A stretch of 64,000 bases of DNA from Leucobacter tardus (GTDB taxonomy: Bacteria > Actinomycetota > Actinomycetes > Actinomycetales > Microbacteriaceae): the NCBI RefSeq assembly GCF_017583045.1, contig NZ_JAGFBF010000005.1, positions 62,001-126,000 of the forward strand, in the 5' to 3' direction. The notes beneath the pieces were generated by a model. It did no database searches. It had not been told where the DNA came from and saw only the letters and a list, made by a program, of their open reading frames with translations. The position numbers were made by a program, and so were the translations under genes. Below are positions 16,389 to 25,132 of this stretch, in pieces (positions within the stretch are counted from its first letter, which is position 1; every line of letters begins with the position of its first letter).

Positions 16389-16802
16389 ATGGCAGTCAAG
16401 ATCCGTCTCAAGCGTCTCGGTAAGATCCGCGCGCCCTACTACCGCATCGTCGTCGCCGACTCGCGCACCAAGCGCGACGGCCGCGTGATCGAAGAGATCG
16501 GCAAGTACCACCCGACCGAGAACCCCTCGTTCATCGAGGTGCAGTCCGAGCGTGCGCAGTACTGGCTCAGCGTCGGCGCGCAGCCGACCGAGCAGGTCGC
16601 GGCGATCCTGAAGCTCACGGGCGACTGGGGCAAGTTCTCGGGCGAGGGCAACACCGAGTCGCAGGTGCGCCCGGTCGAGCCGAAGGCCGTCTTCGAGGCC
16701 GACGCCTCGAAGAAGACCGTGCTGCGTCCGAAGGCTGAGAAGCCCGCTGCTCCGGCCCAGGAGTCGAACGACTCGGCCGAGGCTGAGAACACCGAGGCGT
16801 AA
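16389..16802 (+). CDS. rpsP: 30S ribosomal protein S16
   Basis: S16 binds 16S rRNA and helps small-subunit assembly. The first 80 residues are the conserved S16 core ([54 protein letters not shown]). The remaining 57 residues form the Ala/Glu/Lys-rich tail common in actinobacteria. AAGGAG precedes the ATG at 16389. It starts the rpsP-khpA-rimM-trmD operon. The upstream gap (16203-16388) should hold the promoter, with TTGCTT at 16309 as a possible -35. Confidence 0.97.
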   Translation: MAVKIRLKRLGKIRAPYYRIVVADSRTKRDGRVIEEIGKYHPTENPSFIEVQSERAQYWLSVGAQPTEQVAAILKLTGDWGKFSGEGNTESQVRPVEPKAVFEADASKKTVLRPKAEKPAAPAQESNDSAEAENTEA

Positions 16803-16805
16803 CCC

Positions 16806-17066
16806 ATGGCCGACCGCTCGCTGGCCGAGGCGCTCGAGCACCTCGTCTCCGGCATCGTCGATCACCCCGACGAGGTCCGCGTCGACGCGCGCGAGTCCTC
16901 ACGGGGGGAGACGCTCGAAGTCCGCGTGCACCCCGACGATCTGGGTCGCGTGATCGGCCGCGGCGGGCGGACCGCCCAGTCGCTGCGCACGGTGATCGGA
17001 TCCCTCGCCGATGGCGACCGGGTCCGCATCGATGTCGTCGACACCGCAGCGGAGGGCGCCGCCTGA
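16806..17066 (+). CDS. khpA: KH-domain RNA-binding protein KhpA
   Basis: An 86-residue single KH domain with the GxxG loop in VIGRGGRTAQSLR, the RNA-contacting element. KhpA homologues bind small and messenger RNAs (with KhpB in firmicutes) and influence cell division. In actinobacteria the gene lies, as here, between rpsP and rimM. The ATG is three bases after the rpsP stop, and the stop shares its last base with the rimM start. Confidence 0.92.
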   Translation: MADRSLAEALEHLVSGIVDHPDEVRVDARESSRGETLEVRVHPDDLGRVIGRGGRTAQSLRTVIGSLADGDRVRIDVVDTAAEGAA

Positions 17067-17662
17067 TGGCGGACGCACCGAAGCGCGCTCAGGCTCCTCG
17101 CCCCGATATCGGGTCGGGGAGCCTCCGCGTTGGACGACTGACCAAGCCGCACGGGTTGAAGGGCGGCGTCAAGCTCGAGCTCTTCACCGATAATCCTGAT
17201 CTGCGGTTCACGCCGGGATCCGTGTTCCACCTGCAGGTGCCGGAGGATTCCGAGTGGTTCGGCCGCTCCGTCACGTTGCGCGAACTGCGCTGGTTCAACA
17301 CGCAGCCGGTGGGGTTCTTCGATGAGGTGCCCGATCGCACGGGTGCGGAGTCGATCGTGCGCGCCATTCTCTGGATCGACGAGCACGCCGTCGCTGAGGG
17401 GACGGAGGAGAACGCCTGGTACGACAGTCAGCTCGTCGGTCTCTCGGTGCGCCGTGACGGCGTCGAGGTCGGCGTGGTCTCTGAGGTGCAGCACTTCCCG
17501 GCTCAGGACCTGCTCACGGTGAAGACGGTTCAGGGCTCCGTGCTCGTGCCCTTCGTCGAGGCGATCGTGCCGCGCGTCGACCTCGAGGCCGGCGTGGTCG
17601 AGGTCACCCCTCCCGCAGGGCTGTTCGAGGAGATTCCCGACGACACCCCGGACCCCGCATGA
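17066..17662 (+). CDS. rimM: Ribosome maturation factor RimM
   Basis: RimM binds S19 and assists maturation of the 30S head. In this 198-residue protein the N-terminal RimM barrel contains [20 protein letters not shown]. The C-terminal PRC-barrel domain contains [28 protein letters not shown] and [20 protein letters not shown]. The first 25 residues are a variable extension. The start overlaps the khpA stop by one base and the stop overlaps trmD by 4 bp, giving tight coupling. Confidence 0.95.
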   Translation: MADAPKRAQAPRPDIGSGSLRVGRLTKPHGLKGGVKLELFTDNPDLRFTPGSVFHLQVPEDSEWFGRSVTLRELRWFNTQPVGFFDEVPDRTGAESIVRAILWIDEHAVAEGTEENAWYDSQLVGLSVRRDGVEVGVVSEVQHFPAQDLLTVKTVQGSVLVPFVEAIVPRVDLEAGVVEVTPPAGLFEEIPDDTPDPA

Positions 17663-18381
17663 GGATCGACGCGATCTCGATCTTTCCCGAGTACTTCGGG
17701 GTGCTCGAGCTGTCGCTGCTCGGCCGCGCGCGTGCGCGCGGCCTGATCGATGTGCAGGTGCACGACCTGCGCGACGCCGCTCATGATCGTCACCGGACGG
17801 TCGATGGAACTCCGGCAGGCGGTGGCGCCGGTATGGTGATGCGGCCCGAGCCGTGGGGTGAGACGCTCGATGCGATCATGGCGGAGTCCGCCGCGGGCGA
17901 GACCTCCGACGACGGTCCGATCATTATCTTCCCGTCACCCGCTGGTGAGGTCTTCACGCAGGCGATGGCCCGAGAGCTCGCAGAAGAACGCCACCTCGTG
18001 TTCGGCTGCGGCCGGTACGAAGGCATCGATCAGCGGGTGTTCGACGAGTACGGGGACCGTGCGAGGGTGCGACTGGTGAGCCTCGGCGACTACGTGCTGA
18101 ACGGCGGCGAGGTCGCTGCGATGGCGATGATCGAGGCGGTCTGCCGGCTGGTGCCCGGTGTCGTCGGTAATCCCGAGAGCCTCGTCGAGGAGTCGCACGA
18201 GGACGGTCTGCTCGAGTATCCGAGCTACACGAAACCCGCCGACTGGCGTGGACGCACGATCCCTCCGGTGCTGCTGGGAGGGAATCACGGTGCGGTGCGC
18301 GACTGGCGGCGCGAACAGAGCATCGCACGGACCCGGCGCGTGCGGCCCGAGCTGCTCCCGCCGGACCTGCGCGACGAGTAA
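17659..18381 (+). CDS. trmD: tRNA (guanine-N1)-methyltransferase TrmD
   Basis: TrmD makes m1G37 in tRNAs from S-adenosylmethionine and prevents frameshifting. The 240-residue protein shows the trefoil-knot SAM site ([14 protein letters not shown] and [20 protein letters not shown]) and the [16 protein letters not shown] loop. The C-terminal anticodon-recognising region has [14 protein letters not shown] and [14 protein letters not shown]. It overlaps rimM as ATGA and ends the operon; murT follows after 19 bp with its own predicted -10. Confidence 0.97.
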   Translation: MRIDAISIFPEYFGVLELSLLGRARARGLIDVQVHDLRDAAHDRHRTVDGTPAGGGAGMVMRPEPWGETLDAIMAESAAGETSDDGPIIIFPSPAGEVFTQAMARELAEERHLVFGCGRYEGIDQRVFDEYGDRARVRLVSLGDYVLNGGEVAAMAMIEAVCRLVPGVVGNPESLVEESHEDGLLEYPSYTKPADWRGRTIPPVLLGGNHGAVRDWRREQSIARTRRVRPELLPPDLRDE

Positions 18382-18388
18382 CCGCCGG

Positions 18389-18394
18389 TAGGGT
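18389..18394 (+). promoter_or_regulatory. Predicted -10 element of murT-gatD
   Basis: TAGGGT ends six bases before the murT ATG, predicting a leaderless transcript. Confidence 0.45.
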
Positions 18395-18400
18395 TGAGGC

Positions 18401-19750
18401 ATGCGCGATTTGCTCTCTGCCGGAATCGGGAAAGCGGTGCGCCAAGTTGCGCGACTGCGCGGCGGCGGATCGGCGCTGCCCGGCCTGGTCGTCGACAAGA
18501 TCGATCCGGGGTTCCTCGCTCGAGTGCTCGGGCGTCTGCCGCACGGCGTGGTCGCCGTGAGCGGGACCAACGGCAAGACGACCACCACCAAGATGATCGT
18601 GGAGATCCTCGAGGCGCAGGGGCTTCGGGTGTTCACCAACCGCACCGGCTCCAACTTCTCGCGCGGGGTCATCGCCGCAGCGGTGCAGGAGAGCACGCTG
18701 GCGGGGAGACTCCAGGCCGACATCGCGGTGCTCGAACTCGATGAGGCCCACGCGATGTACTTCATCGACCGTGTGCAGCCGAGGCACACGCTATTGCTCA
18801 ATGTGCTGCGCGACCAGCTCGATCGGTTCGGAGAGATCGATGCGACGGCGCAACTGCTGCGCCGGATCGCCGAGGCGACGACTGAGGGCGTGGTCGTCAA
18901 CCGCGAGGATCCGCTTCTGGAGGCGATCGGCGAGCGCCTCGAAGCCGGAGCTGCGGGCGCCAGGGGGCCGGTGATCCGGAGGTTCGGGTTGTCCGCCGCG
19001 TTGCGCGCCACATTCCCGAGCGACGGCGACTTCCACGGCGCTGCGGCGCACGACAGTGCATCGGCCGATCCCGAGTCCGATCGCGCGTCGGCCGATGTCG
19101 TGCTCGCGGAGATCGGCGATCACGAGGCCGTGTTCGAGATCGATGGGGATCGCCACCGGACCGGGCTGCGACTCGAGGGCCTCTACAACACGTTCAACGC
19201 CGCCGCGGCTCTGGCGACGGTGCGCCTGGTGCTCGGGGCGACCGAGGACCACGGCGGCCGGGCGCTGCCGGCTGCGCAGACCGGCACGCCCGCGCTGCTG
19301 ACCGCGCTCTCCGAGGTGCGTCCGGCGTTCGGCCGCGGCGAGCAGCTGCAGCTCGACGGGCACCCGCTCGAACTCGTGCTGGTGAAGAACCCTGCCGGAT
19401 TCCGCCTCGGCTTGGCATCGTTTGATCCCTCGGGCGTGGACACCATGATCGCCATCAATGATCAATACGCCGATGGCCGCGACATGTCCTGGCTCTGGGA
19501 TGTCGATTTCACGTCGCTGGCCGACTCGGGCGTTCGCACGGTCAGTGGTACGCGTGCGTGGGACATGACGCTGCGCCTCGAGCACGACGACGTGCCCGTC
19601 GATCGGGTGCTCGAAGACCTGGCGACGGCCCTGCGCTCCTTCCGCTCGGAGACGGGGGATCGCCCGAGGCGCATCTACTGCACCTATACCGCGATGCTCG
19701 AGCTGCGGCGCGAGCTCGCCGCGATCACGGAAGTGGAGGAGATCTGGTGA
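18401..19750 (+). CDS. murT: Lipid II isoglutaminyl synthase, MurT subunit
   Basis: MurT with GatD amidates the alpha-carboxyl of D-iGlu in lipid II, a step needed for efficient cross-linking. The 449-residue protein has a Mur-ligase ATP site (VAVSGTNGKTTTTKMI, about residue 52), the Mur-ligase middle domain (RTGSNFSRGV, LELDEAHAMYF, LLLNVLRDQLDRFGEID) and the DUF1727 C-terminal domain (LVKNPAGFRLGL, INDQYADGRDMSWLWD). The four-cysteine zinc ribbon known from S. aureus MurT is not visible: the corresponding stretch has no cysteine. It overlaps gatD as GTGA. Its -10 hexamer and lack of ribosome-binding site suggest leaderless translation. Confidence 0.93.
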   Translation: MRDLLSAGIGKAVRQVARLRGGGSALPGLVVDKIDPGFLARVLGRLPHGVVAVSGTNGKTTTTKMIVEILEAQGLRVFTNRTGSNFSRGVIAAAVQESTLAGRLQADIAVLELDEAHAMYFIDRVQPRHTLLLNVLRDQLDRFGEIDATAQLLRRIAEATTEGVVVNREDPLLEAIGERLEAGAAGARGPVIRRFGLSAALRATFPSDGDFHGAAAHDSASADPESDRASADVVLAEIGDHEAVFEIDGDRHRTGLRLEGLYNTFNAAAALATVRLVLGATEDHGGRALPAAQTGTPALLTALSEVRPAFGRGEQLQLDGHPLELVLVKNPAGFRLGLASFDPSGVDTMIAINDQYADGRDMSWLWDVDFTSLADSGVRTVSGTRAWDMTLRLEHDDVPVDRVLEDLATALRSFRSETGDRPRRIYCTYTAMLELRRELAAITEVEEIW

Positions 19751-20538
19751 GCACGTCACGGGAGCCGCGCGAGCAACTGCAGGCCACGACCGACCAGGCG
19801 GCGACGGATCCGCCCGGTGGCGCGCGAGAGCTCGTCATCGTCGATCTCTATCCCCGTGACATGAACATTTACGGGGATCGTGGCAACGTGCTCTCGCTGG
19901 TGCGACGGACCAGAGCGCAGGGGTTCGCGCCTCGCGTCGTCGAAGTGAACCCGGGAGACCCGCTGCCCGACGATGTCGACATCGTGCTCGGCGGCGGCGG
20001 ACAGGACTCGGGTCAGGGTCGCGTGGCGAAAGACCTCGCGGTGAAGCGCGATGAGATCCACCGTCTGGTGGCCGAGGGTGTGCCGATGCTCATGGTGTGC
20101 GGCCTGTACCAGCTGTTCGGCCACCGCTTCATCACCCACACCGGGGACGAACTCCGCGGCATCGGCGTGCTCGATGTCGAGACCCGCGGCGGTGACGTGC
20201 GCATGATCGGCAACATCGTGCTCGACACCGAGGAGTTCGGTGAGGTGATCGGGTATGAGAATCACAGCGGTAACACCACCCTCGGGCCCCAGTCGCGTCC
20301 GTTCGGTCGGGTGACGCAGGGGGCGGGCAACAACCCTGATGACGGCCTGGAGGGAGCGCGTTCGCATCACGTGATCGGCACCTACCTGCACGGATCGGTC
20401 CTCCCGAAGAATCCGCGCGTCAGCGATTTTCTGATCGCCCGCGCCGCCGAGCGGCGGTACGGCGGGTTCACCCCGATCGCCGAGATCGGCGACACTGTGA
20501 CCCGGGCTCGCGAGTCGGCGAAGCGTCGACCCCGCTGA
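19747..20538 (+). CDS. gatD: Lipid II isoglutaminyl synthase, glutaminase subunit GatD
   Basis: GatD is a class I glutaminase (CobB/CobQ-like GATase) that supplies ammonia to MurT. The 263-residue protein has IYGDRGNVLSLVRR at the start of the core, the oxyanion-region LGGGGQDSGQ, the nucleophile Cys118 in MVCGLYQLFG, and the catalytic His215 in GTYLHGSVLPKNP. The first 30 residues are a variable extension. The GTG at 19747 overlaps the murT stop and makes the longest sensible coupled product. Confidence 0.93.
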   Translation: MSTSREPREQLQATTDQAATDPPGGARELVIVDLYPRDMNIYGDRGNVLSLVRRTRAQGFAPRVVEVNPGDPLPDDVDIVLGGGGQDSGQGRVAKDLAVKRDEIHRLVAEGVPMLMVCGLYQLFGHRFITHTGDELRGIGVLDVETRGGDVRMIGNIVLDTEEFGEVIGYENHSGNTTLGPQSRPFGRVTQGAGNNPDDGLEGARSHHVIGTYLHGSVLPKNPRVSDFLIARAAERRYGGFTPIAEIGDTVTRARESAKRRPR

Positions 20539-20559
20539 CTGAATAGCGGGTGAACGCGG

Positions 20560-20613
20560 TTGACACGCGTCGCCGCCGGCCTTATGGTTGAAAAGTCAAT
20601 CAACATGAATTGA
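20560..20613 (+). promoter_or_regulatory. yceI promoter with downstream dyad
   Basis: TTGACA (20560-20565), a 17-bp spacer and TATGGT (20583-20588) form the best sigma-70-like promoter in the window. Just downstream, TCAAT (20596-20600) and ATTGA (20609-20613) form an inverted repeat around 8 bp, in the region where a repressor such as a MarR protein would block initiation. The transcript would have a leader of about 30 nt with a normal ribosome-binding site. Confidence 0.65.
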
Positions 20614-20627
20614 AATGGAGGGCTCTC

Positions 20628-21182
20628 GTGGCCATCACTGCAGCAGACATCCCCGGATACCGGACCGGCACCTGGAAGGTCGACCCCTCGCACTCCGAGG
20701 TCGGATTCTCCGTGCGTCACCTCGCCATCAGCAAGGTCCGCGGATCGTTCGCGGAGTTCGACGGCACCTTCGTGACCGCAGAGAACCCGCTGGACTCGTC
20801 CGTCGAGGCTTCGGTCGAGGTCGCATCGGTCGACACCAAGGACAAGAACCGCGACGGCCACCTCCGCACCGGCGACTTCTTCCTCGCCGAGGAGCACCCG
20901 CAGCTCACCTTCGTCTCCACCGGGGTGCGCGAAGAGAACGGCGACTTCAAGGTCGACGGCGAACTGACCATGCGCGGCGTCACGAAGCCGGTCACCTTCG
21001 ACTTCGAGTTCGGCGGCTTCGGTGCCGACGCCTACGGCAACTACAAGGCCGGCTTCACCGCGAAGACCGTCGTCAAGCGCGAAGAGTTCGGTCTCACCTG
21101 GAACGCTCCGCTCGAGACCGGCGGTGTGCTGCTCGGCTCGGACGTCACCATCACGCTCGACATCCAGGCGGCGATGCAGTAG
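20628..21182 (+). CDS. yceI: YceI family lipid-binding-fold protein
   Basis: A 184-residue YceI-family protein with the lipocalin-like antiparallel barrel that binds isoprenoid or amphipathic ligands in characterised members. Typical segments are GTWKVDPSHSEVGFSVRHL, KVRGSFAEFDGTF, NRDGHLRTGDFF and LTMRGVTKPVTFDFEF. There is no signal peptide, so unlike E. coli YceI it is probably cytoplasmic. The GTG at 20628 follows GGAGGG. It is a single-gene unit between its own promoter and a hairpin terminator. The physiological ligand is unknown; a stress-related role is inference. Confidence 0.9.
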   Translation: MAITAADIPGYRTGTWKVDPSHSEVGFSVRHLAISKVRGSFAEFDGTFVTAENPLDSSVEASVEVASVDTKDKNRDGHLRTGDFFLAEEHPQLTFVSTGVREENGDFKVDGELTMRGVTKPVTFDFEFGGFGADAYGNYKAGFTAKTVVKREEFGLTWNAPLETGGVLLGSDVTITLDIQAAMQ

Positions 21183-21208
21183 GACTAGCGCCCGATCCCG
21201 GGTCTCCC

Positions 21209-21262
21209 GCGCGGCCGGATCATCCAGCGACTCATTCGATGTCGCCGGTGATCCGGCCGCGC
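21209..21262. terminator. Bidirectional terminator between yceI and FUSC gene
   Basis: A perfect 14-bp inverted repeat (21209-21222 with 21249-21262, GCGCGGCCGGATCA) has a 26-base loop and spans the stop codon of the minus-strand FUSC gene. It lies between convergent genes. Confidence 0.6.
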
Positions 21263-22305
21263 ACGCGTCTGAGGTCCTCCATGAGCGATCCGATGAGGAC
21301 CCAGTGGTCGGGATGCGGTTGAGGGATCGTGTACGGCGCCGTGAGTGCCGGCTCCTCGGGCTCATCGCCCCACGCCGGAACGGGCGTCACGAGGAGTTGG
21401 AGGTCGTGTGCTGCGCGACGCATCTCCTCGACCATGCCCATCACCGACGGGTCCGTCACGAGGTCGGGCTCGTAGAGATCGTAGAGCGCCCGCGACATCC
21501 CGGTGATCTGCGTGAGGATCGGCTGCAGTCGCTGGAACAGGGCGTCATCGGTCTCGAGAGATGCGCGGTACTTCGCGCCGCGGGGATTGAAGCGCAGACT
21601 GTCCCGAGCCTGCCGCAGCAGAGCGTGCACGCGGGTGCGATCGTCCTGCAGACGTCTCGCGCGCTCGAGCATGTCCTCGAGCCACTCGTCGTCGCGAGGC
21701 TCGGCGAGTGCGTCGGCCAGACGCCTGAGCGCGGCAGCGGCGTCGTGGCACAGACCTCGGAGCTCCTGGTGCACGGGGAGCGTGCGGACGGGGGCGACCA
21801 CCACCGCATTGATGATGACTCCGATCGCCGCACCGATCGCGGTTTCCGTCAGCCGTTCGAAGCCGTAGTCGAGTTGGCTGTTCGCGCCGCCGAGCGCGAT
21901 CATCAGCAGCGCCGTGATCGCGATCTGGTTGCTCGACGAGTTCGTCATCTTCAGCAGCCACCCGATGCACATCGACACGATGATGGCGGCGATGAAGAGC
22001 CATGCCTGCGGGCCGAAGATCGCCGCGGCTCCGAGTGCGACGGAGACGCCGAGCATGACGCCGACGACCCGCTCCACGCCTCGAGTGAGCGACTGATCGA
22101 CGTTCTCCTGCACGCAGAGCAATGCGGCGATGGCGCCGAAGATCGGCATCTGCTCCGGGAAGATCGTGAGACATACGAACCAGGTGAGCAGTGTCGCCGC
22201 CGTCGTCTTCACGACTTGGATGATCGGCGTACGCGCGGAGGCGGTGAACCGCCCCGTCATGCGCCGCTCGAAACGCCGCCACGGTCTCGTCGGCGGGCCG
22301 CTCAC
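21232..22305 (-). CDS. FUSC / aromatic acid exporter family membrane protein
   Basis: A 357-residue protein with about five or six N-terminal helices (TTAATLLTWFVCLTIFP, FGAIAALLCVQENV, VVGVMLGVSVALGAAAIF, LFIAAIIVSMCIGWLL, IAITALLMIALGG) and a helical cytoplasmic half. This is the arrangement of FUSC/ArAE proteins, some of which export fusaric or aromatic acids. The VQENVDQSLTRGVERVVG stretch is the family signature region. Substrate is not predictable. The GTG start overlaps the stop of the upstream App1 gene as GTGA, so the two are co-translated. Confidence 0.85.
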   Translation of the reverse strand: MSGPPTRPWRRFERRMTGRFTASARTPIIQVVKTTAATLLTWFVCLTIFPEQMPIFGAIAALLCVQENVDQSLTRGVERVVGVMLGVSVALGAAAIFGPQAWLFIAAIIVSMCIGWLLKMTNSSSNQIAITALLMIALGGANSQLDYGFERLTETAIGAAIGVIINAVVVAPVRTLPVHQELRGLCHDAAAALRRLADALAEPRDDEWLEDMLERARRLQDDRTRVHALLRQARDSLRFNPRGAKYRASLETDDALFQRLQPILTQITGMSRALYDLYEPDLVTDPSVMGMVEEMRRAAHDLQLLVTPVPAWGDEPEEPALTAPYTIPQPHPDHWVLIGSLMEDLRRVRGRITGDIE

Positions 22306-23390
22306 AGCACGCCGACCTTGATGAGTTCCTCTCTGAGCGTCGCTCCGTCAGGCCCGTAGACCCAGGGTACGCCGCTGACGTTGCGATGCAGCTGCGCCTT
22401 CGAGCGCCCACCGGCGAGCACCGCCTCGCCGACCGAGAGCTGCCGGATCGCGACGGCGGCGACGTTCTGCGGGTGGGAGAGTGTGAACTCGTGGTAGATG
22501 GCCTCGTCGTGCTGGCCGTCGTCGCCGAGCAGCACCCACTTCACCTCGGGGAAGTCCTGCGCGAGTCTGAGGAGCTCTTCCCGCTTGTGCTCCTGACCGC
22601 TGCGGAACCAGCGGTCGGGCGTCGGGCCCCAGTCGGTGAGGAGCAGGGGGCCCATCGGGTACAGGTTCCGTGCGAGGAACCGGCTGAGCGCCGGCGCGGC
22701 GTTCCACGCTCCCGTCGAGAGGTAGACCGCGGGGGACCCGGGGTGCTCGGCGATGAGGTGGTCCAGGAGGACCGCCATTCCGGGCGTCGGAGTTCGCGCG
22801 TGCTCATCGACGACGAACGTGTTCCATGCGGCGACGAACGGGCGGGGGAGTGCCGTCATGAGGATCGTGTCGTCGATGTCGGAGAGGACGCCGAAACGCG
22901 CGTCGGGATCGATGATGTAGACCGGGGCATCGGCGGACTCGCCGATGAGCTCTGGTGCCTTCCCGGCACCGCCACGGCCGCGAGCGATGACGCGGAGCGT
23001 CACGGTATGCCACCCGGGTGTGAGGGACGCCGGCACCCGCGAGTTGATCACGCCGCCGCGATCCGACTGCACCTCGGCGATGGGCGCGCCGTCGACGCAG
23101 ACCTGCACCGCCTGGAACGGGACGTGCACGCTGGTGAACGTGCGCCAACCGCGGACGCGCGAGACGCCGTCGACGTCGGGGCGCAGTCGCGAGTGCTCGC
23201 GACTCTCAGGTTTCAGAAAGAGGAGCCGCCCCAGGACGCGGAGCGAATCGGTCGTGCCGTAGCCGATGTAGGGGATGACCGAGGGAACCTTGCCCCGCTT
23301 CACGGCCCGTTTGGCGCGACGCTGGTGCAGCCAGTCATCCAGGCGCGCTACGAGGAGCGGTCGGGGGTCGGGAGAGTCCTCGGAAGCCAC
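22302..23390 (-). CDS. App1-family (DUF2183) phosphatase-domain protein
   Basis: A 362-residue protein of the App1/DUF2183 family. The HAD-like catalytic motif DIDDTI is in FGVLSDIDDTILMTALPRP, with later motifs VYLSTGAWN and VKWVLLGDDGQHDEAIYHEF. Yeast App1 is a phosphatidate phosphatase; bacterial members are uncharacterised. The N-terminal 140 residues include a beta-rich region (VRGWRTFTSVHVPFQAVQVC). The GTG at 23390 has no ribosome-binding site, but TAGACT on the minus strand (23397-23402) ends six bases upstream, suggesting a leaderless mRNA. It forms an operon with the FUSC gene. Confidence 0.87.
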   Translation of the reverse strand: MASEDSPDPRPLLVARLDDWLHQRRAKRAVKRGKVPSVIPYIGYGTTDSLRVLGRLLFLKPESREHSRLRPDVDGVSRVRGWRTFTSVHVPFQAVQVCVDGAPIAEVQSDRGGVINSRVPASLTPGWHTVTLRVIARGRGGAGKAPELIGESADAPVYIIDPDARFGVLSDIDDTILMTALPRPFVAAWNTFVVDEHARTPTPGMAVLLDHLIAEHPGSPAVYLSTGAWNAAPALSRFLARNLYPMGPLLLTDWGPTPDRWFRSGQEHKREELLRLAQDFPEVKWVLLGDDGQHDEAIYHEFTLSHPQNVAAVAIRQLSVGEAVLAGGRSKAQLHRNVSGVPWVYGPDGATLREELIKVGVL

Positions 23391-23671
23391 CCGAACAGTC
23401 TATGCGGTAGGTGCAATTCCGTCTGCGCTCGGCTTCTGACCAGTGTCGGACTCGAACTGCAGGGCCTCGAATGCGAAGGGTGTCGCGGAGCATCTCTAGC
23501 CCGAGTGGTATATCTCTCGACCTCGAAACGGATTCGCAGGAGATTCTCAGAGAGAGTAAAATATGTGGCGACCGGTCCTCGACCGGTGACTCGGGTCGGG
23601 CATCCCGCTCGCCCCGGTTCCACTAAGGGAGTGCGCCGCTCCTCGTGGCGCCTGGGCCTCTGGAGAATCCT
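23391..23671 (+). promoter_or_regulatory. cydABDC upstream region
   Basis: 281 bp without a gene, the longest such gap in the window and less GC-rich than its surroundings. A possible promoter is TTCGCA (23533-23538), 18 bp, TAAAAT (23557-23562). Downstream are two ACCGGT hexamers (23571-23576 and 23582-23587) 11 bp apart centre to centre, a candidate operator. No Rex-type TTGTGA-N6-TCACAA site is seen. The minus-strand -10 of the App1 gene lies at the left edge. Confidence 0.4.
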
Positions 23672-25120
23672 GTGAACGAACTCCTCGATCCGCTCGCTCT
23701 CGCCCGCTGGCAATTCGGGCTGACGACGCTGTATCACTTCATCTTCGTGCCGCTCACGATCGGGCTCAGCCTGCTCGTCGCGATCCTGCAGACCGTGTGG
23801 GTCCGCACCGGCAAGACGAAGTACCTGCGTCTCACGCGACTGTTCGGCAAGATCTTCCTCATCAACTTCGCGATGGGCGTCGTGACCGGCATCGTGCAGG
23901 AGTTCCAGTTCGGCATGAACTGGTCGAACTACTCCCGATTCGTCGGAGACATCTTCGGGGCGCCACTGGCGATGGAGGGGCTCATCGCCTTCTTCTTCGA
24001 GGCGACGTTCATCGGGCTGTGGATCTTCGGGTGGGACAAGCTGCCGAAGAAGATCCACGTGCTCACGATCTGGTTCGTCTGGATCGGCACCGTGTTCTCC
24101 GCGTACTTCATTCTCGCCGCGAACGCCTTCATGCAGAACCCGGTCGGGTTCGAGCTCAACGAGGAGCGGGGCAGGGTCGAGCTCCAGAGCATCGGCGACG
24201 TCCTGCTCAACCCGGTCGCGCTGACGCAGTTCCCGCACACCCTCTTCGCATCCATCATGTTCGCGGGCGTGGTGGTCGTCGCCGTGGCCGCGTGGCATCT
24301 GCAGCGCCGCCAGTTCGTCGACGAGATGCGGACGGCGCTCCGGTTCGGCGCGTGGACGAACATCCTCGCCTTCGTCGGCGTCGGGCTCACCGGACACGAG
24401 CTGGGCATGGTGATGACGCAGACGCAGCCCATGAAGATGGCCGCAGCCGAAGCGCTCTATGATTCCGCCTCCGGTGCCGATGCGTCGTTCTCACTGTTCA
24501 GTCTCGGCACTCCCGACGGTGCGCACGAGATCTTCTCGATCCGGATCCCGTACCTCCTGTCGTTCCTCTCGAACGGCACGTTCAACGGGAGCGTCGAGGG
24601 CATCCGCGATCTGCAGGCCGAGTACGAGGCGATGTACTGCGGTGGCGCGGACTCCCTGCTGACCTGTCCGACCGATGGCCAGTTCGCACCGATCATCTGG
24701 GTGACCTACTGGGCCTTCCGCTGGATGATCGGCCTCGGTGCACTCGCCGCGCTCGTCTCGGCTGTCGGACTCTGGATCACCCGCAAGCACCTGGACCTGC
24801 CGAACTGGGTGTGGAAGGTCGCGATCTGGTCGGCACCCCTCCCGATGCTGGCGTCGCTCGTCGGCTGGATCTTCACCGAGATGGGGCGTCAGCCCTGGAT
24901 CGTGTTCGGGGTGATGACGACCGAGCAGGGCGTCTCGCCCGGGGTCCCCGGGTGGGCGGTCCTGGTCTCGCTCGCCGCGTTCACCGTCGTCTACGGCGCG
25001 CTCGCGGTCGTCGAGTTCAAGCTCATCGCCCGGGCGGCGAAGGAGGGGCCGCCTGAACTCGAGAGCGGCGACTCCGAAGACGGAGAACCCGATCAGCGGC
25101 AGTTCGCGACGGTGTACTAG
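23672..25120 (+). CDS. cydA: Cytochrome bd ubiquinol/menaquinol oxidase subunit I
   Basis: CydA carries the hemes and the quinol site of the high-affinity cytochrome bd terminal oxidase. The 482-residue protein has ARWQFGLTTLYHFIFVPLTIG with the N-terminal heme-ligand His, FGMNWSNYSRFVGDIFGAPL, the conserved EMGRQPWIVFGVM, and a short Q-loop with two cysteines (YCGGADSLLTC), as in Gram-positive enzymes. The GTG at 23672 follows TGGAGA. cydB follows after 12 bp. Menaquinol is the expected electron donor in an actinobacterium. Confidence 0.96.
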   Translation: MNELLDPLALARWQFGLTTLYHFIFVPLTIGLSLLVAILQTVWVRTGKTKYLRLTRLFGKIFLINFAMGVVTGIVQEFQFGMNWSNYSRFVGDIFGAPLAMEGLIAFFFEATFIGLWIFGWDKLPKKIHVLTIWFVWIGTVFSAYFILAANAFMQNPVGFELNEERGRVELQSIGDVLLNPVALTQFPHTLFASIMFAGVVVVAVAAWHLQRRQFVDEMRTALRFGAWTNILAFVGVGLTGHELGMVMTQTQPMKMAAAEALYDSASGADASFSLFSLGTPDGAHEIFSIRIPYLLSFLSNGTFNGSVEGIRDLQAEYEAMYCGGADSLLTCPTDGQFAPIIWVTYWAFRWMIGLGALAALVSAVGLWITRKHLDLPNWVWKVAIWSAPLPMLASLVGWIFTEMGRQPWIVFGVMTTEQGVSPGVPGWAVLVSLAAFTVVYGALAVVEFKLIARAAKEGPPELESGDSEDGEPDQRQFATVY

Positions 25121-25132
25121 GAAGGTTTGACC

